Shown here: piece by piece, positions 63,207-64,000 of the stretch
Layout: each line of letters opens with the position of its first letter
Position numbering within the stretch: position 1 is the stretch's first letter
NCBI RefSeq assembly: GCF_003172955.1
Contig: NZ_QGKR01000149.1
Span: 1 to 64,000, forward strand
Length of the DNA stretch: 64,000 nucleotides
From: Micromonospora acroterricola
GTDB lineage: Bacteria > Actinomycetota > Actinomycetes > Mycobacteriales > Micromonosporaceae
Reading direction: 5' to 3'
The notes under the pieces: model-generated
Told to the model about the DNA's origin: nothing
What the model saw: the letters and a program-made list of their open reading frames with translations, nothing else
Database searches by the model: none
Made by a program: the position numbers and the translations under genes

Positions 63207-64000
63207 CTAGCCCCGGGGCGTTGCGGTCCCTCCGGCTGCCGATTCCTCGACCGTTGGCTCCGCCGTCGGGCCCTCCGTCGGCTCCTCCGTCGGCTCCTCG
63301 GTCGGCTCCACGGTCGGTGCCACCGTCGTATCGTCCGTCGGCGCTACCGTCGGTTCCGGGGAGGCGCTCTCCGACGTGGTGGGACCGGGTGCGCCCACAC
63401 TGCTCCCGCCGGACGGCGTGGGCCGGGCTGTCGTCCTCTCCCCTGCCGACCGGGTGGCCGTCGGGGCAGGAGATCCGGGCGCCCGCACCGGCACACTGGC
63501 AGAACCGCGGGTTTCCGGCTCGCCGCCACCGCCGCCAGGGCCGGGTCCAGGTCCAGGGCCAGGTCCAGGTCCGTCCTGAGATGGCGACACGGCAGGGGGG
63601 ACCGCGGGGGGCACCGACGGTCGCCCGGTCGGGCCGGGCATCATCCCGGTGGGATCAGCGAGCACCAGGACGGCACCGGCGGCGGCCAACGATCCGAGAA
63701 GCACCGCGAGCGTCGTACGGTGACGACTGACGGCCCGGCTCCGCGCACCGCCGACGGTCGACCGCCGGGTCGCCAGGAGCGCGGTTCGCGCCCCGGCGGA
63801 GGTCGCCCCGGTAGCGGCCTTCACCTGCCCGTCGGACGAGTCCGCGAGGGCCTGCGCCGCGGCGGCCATGGCCGCCGCCGTCGGGAACCGGTCAGCGGGC
63901 TCCTTGGCCATCGCGGTGGCCACCAACTGCCGCACCTCCGCCGGGACGCCTTCGGGCAGCGGCGGCGGGTTCTCTTCGAGGTGCTGCAGCGCCACGGCGA
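63207..64000 (-). CDS. Membrane Ser/Thr protein kinase (PknB type), C-terminal part
   Basis: The frame runs in from the right edge, so the kinase catalytic core is not seen. What is visible starts at VALQHLEENPPPLPEGVP, the usual end of the kinase domain, with VRQLVATAMAKEPADRFPTAAAMAAA (kinase helix I). After a basic stretch comes one transmembrane helix (TLAVLLGSLAAAGAVLVLA), then a low-complexity extracellular tail rich in Pro/Gly/Thr, with GPGPG and PTEEP/EPTV repeats. PASTA domains are absent. The role would be signalling across the membrane; the ligand is unknown. Confidence 0.85.
   Translation of the reverse strand, partial: AVALQHLEENPPPLPEGVPAEVRQLVATAMAKEPADRFPTAAAMAAAAQALADSSDGQVKAATGATSAGARTALLATRRSTVGGARSRAVSRHRTTLAVLLGSLAAAGAVLVLADPTGMMPGPTGRPSVPPAVPPAVSPSQDGPGPGPGPGPGPGGGGGEPETRGSASVPVRAPGSPAPTATRSAGERTTARPTPSGGSSVGAPGPTTSESASPEPTVAPTDDTTVAPTVEPTEEPTEEPTEGPTAEPTVEESAAGGTATPRG

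Noticed and set aside
63240-63600. Tandem GGCTCC/GTCGG-type low-complexity DNA near the right edge
   Set aside because: It encodes the Pro/Thr/Glu and Gly/Pro repeats of the kinase's extracellular tail and is not a separate element.

Overview
This 64 kb window is very GC-rich and densely packed, with genes on both strands, many 4-nt start/stop overlaps and GTG starts. It looks like chromosomal DNA of a filamentous, soil-type actinomycete. The SapB-type lanthipeptide cluster, the secreted hydrolases with FG-GAP propellers, the furA-katG pair and a GH11/CBM2 xylanase suggest Micromonosporaceae or a relative; that placement is inference. I saw no rRNA or tRNA gene, CRISPR array or intact insertion sequence.

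Layout. 1-3182 (minus): a coupled operon of a NodU/CmcH-type carbamoyltransferase, a GT2 glycosyltransferase and a HAD heptose-bisphosphate-type phosphatase cut by the left edge. 3359-6096: a 5'-nucleotidase-like metallophosphoesterase, an SDR and a Cys-rich four-helix copper protein. 7372-11876: a rifamycin-associated element (RAE) upstream of a 14-TM drug exporter and a HelR-type RNA polymerase-protecting ATPase, with what may be the eroded start of a rifamycin glycosyltransferase just behind the RAE. 12048-20659: secreted M14 carboxypeptidase, cupin/alcohol dehydrogenase operon with a divergent XRE regulator, Mn-catalase, SGNH esterase and a Tat-exported DUF4185 protein.

20871-26004: three adjacent secreted peptidoglycan hydrolases with different catalytic modules (lysozyme-like; lysozyme-like plus amidase; M23 peptidase). 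All carry the same six-repeat FG-GAP propeller, and two of them share an almost identical 470-bp 3' end. 26037-29258 (minus): an overlapping three-gene operon of unknown role (acyl-CoA-dehydrogenase-like flavoprotein with a frameshift, signal-less PhnD-like protein, TusA-like/ferritin-like fusion). 29410-36154: DHFR-like reductase, saccharopine-dehydrogenase-like protein, GlxA-type regulator, furA-katG and an oxidoreductase pseudogene.

36581-44403: a ram/amf (SapB-type) class III lanthipeptide cluster with the LanKC synthetase, two nearly identical 39-residue precursors, two half-ABC exporters, and two LuxR-type regulators with atypical receiver domains on the opposite strand. 44597-53925: formaldehyde-dehydrogenase-like enzyme, VOC protein, MFS exporter, AlkD-like DNA glycosylase, DUF574 methyltransferase, and a HTH/MarR-like repressor facing a DUF4097 protein and alpha/beta hydrolase across an array of CGTTGC operators. 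53965-56763: a class A beta-lactamase with divergent LysR regulator and cytoplasmic penicillin-interactive protein, the blaL/blaA/blaB layout known from Streptomyces cacaoi. 56848-64000: second DHFR-like reductase, MFS protein, a YCII protein with an ECF sigma gene broken by an in-frame TAA, a GH11 xylanase with CBM2, and the C-terminal part of a membrane Ser/Thr kinase cut by the right edge.

Themes are antibiotic defence (rifamycin, beta-lactam, exporters), oxidative stress (KatN, KatG), cell-wall remodelling and aerial morphogenesis, and plant-polymer degradation. Several loci show decay: one nonsense mutation, one frameshift and four gene remnants.
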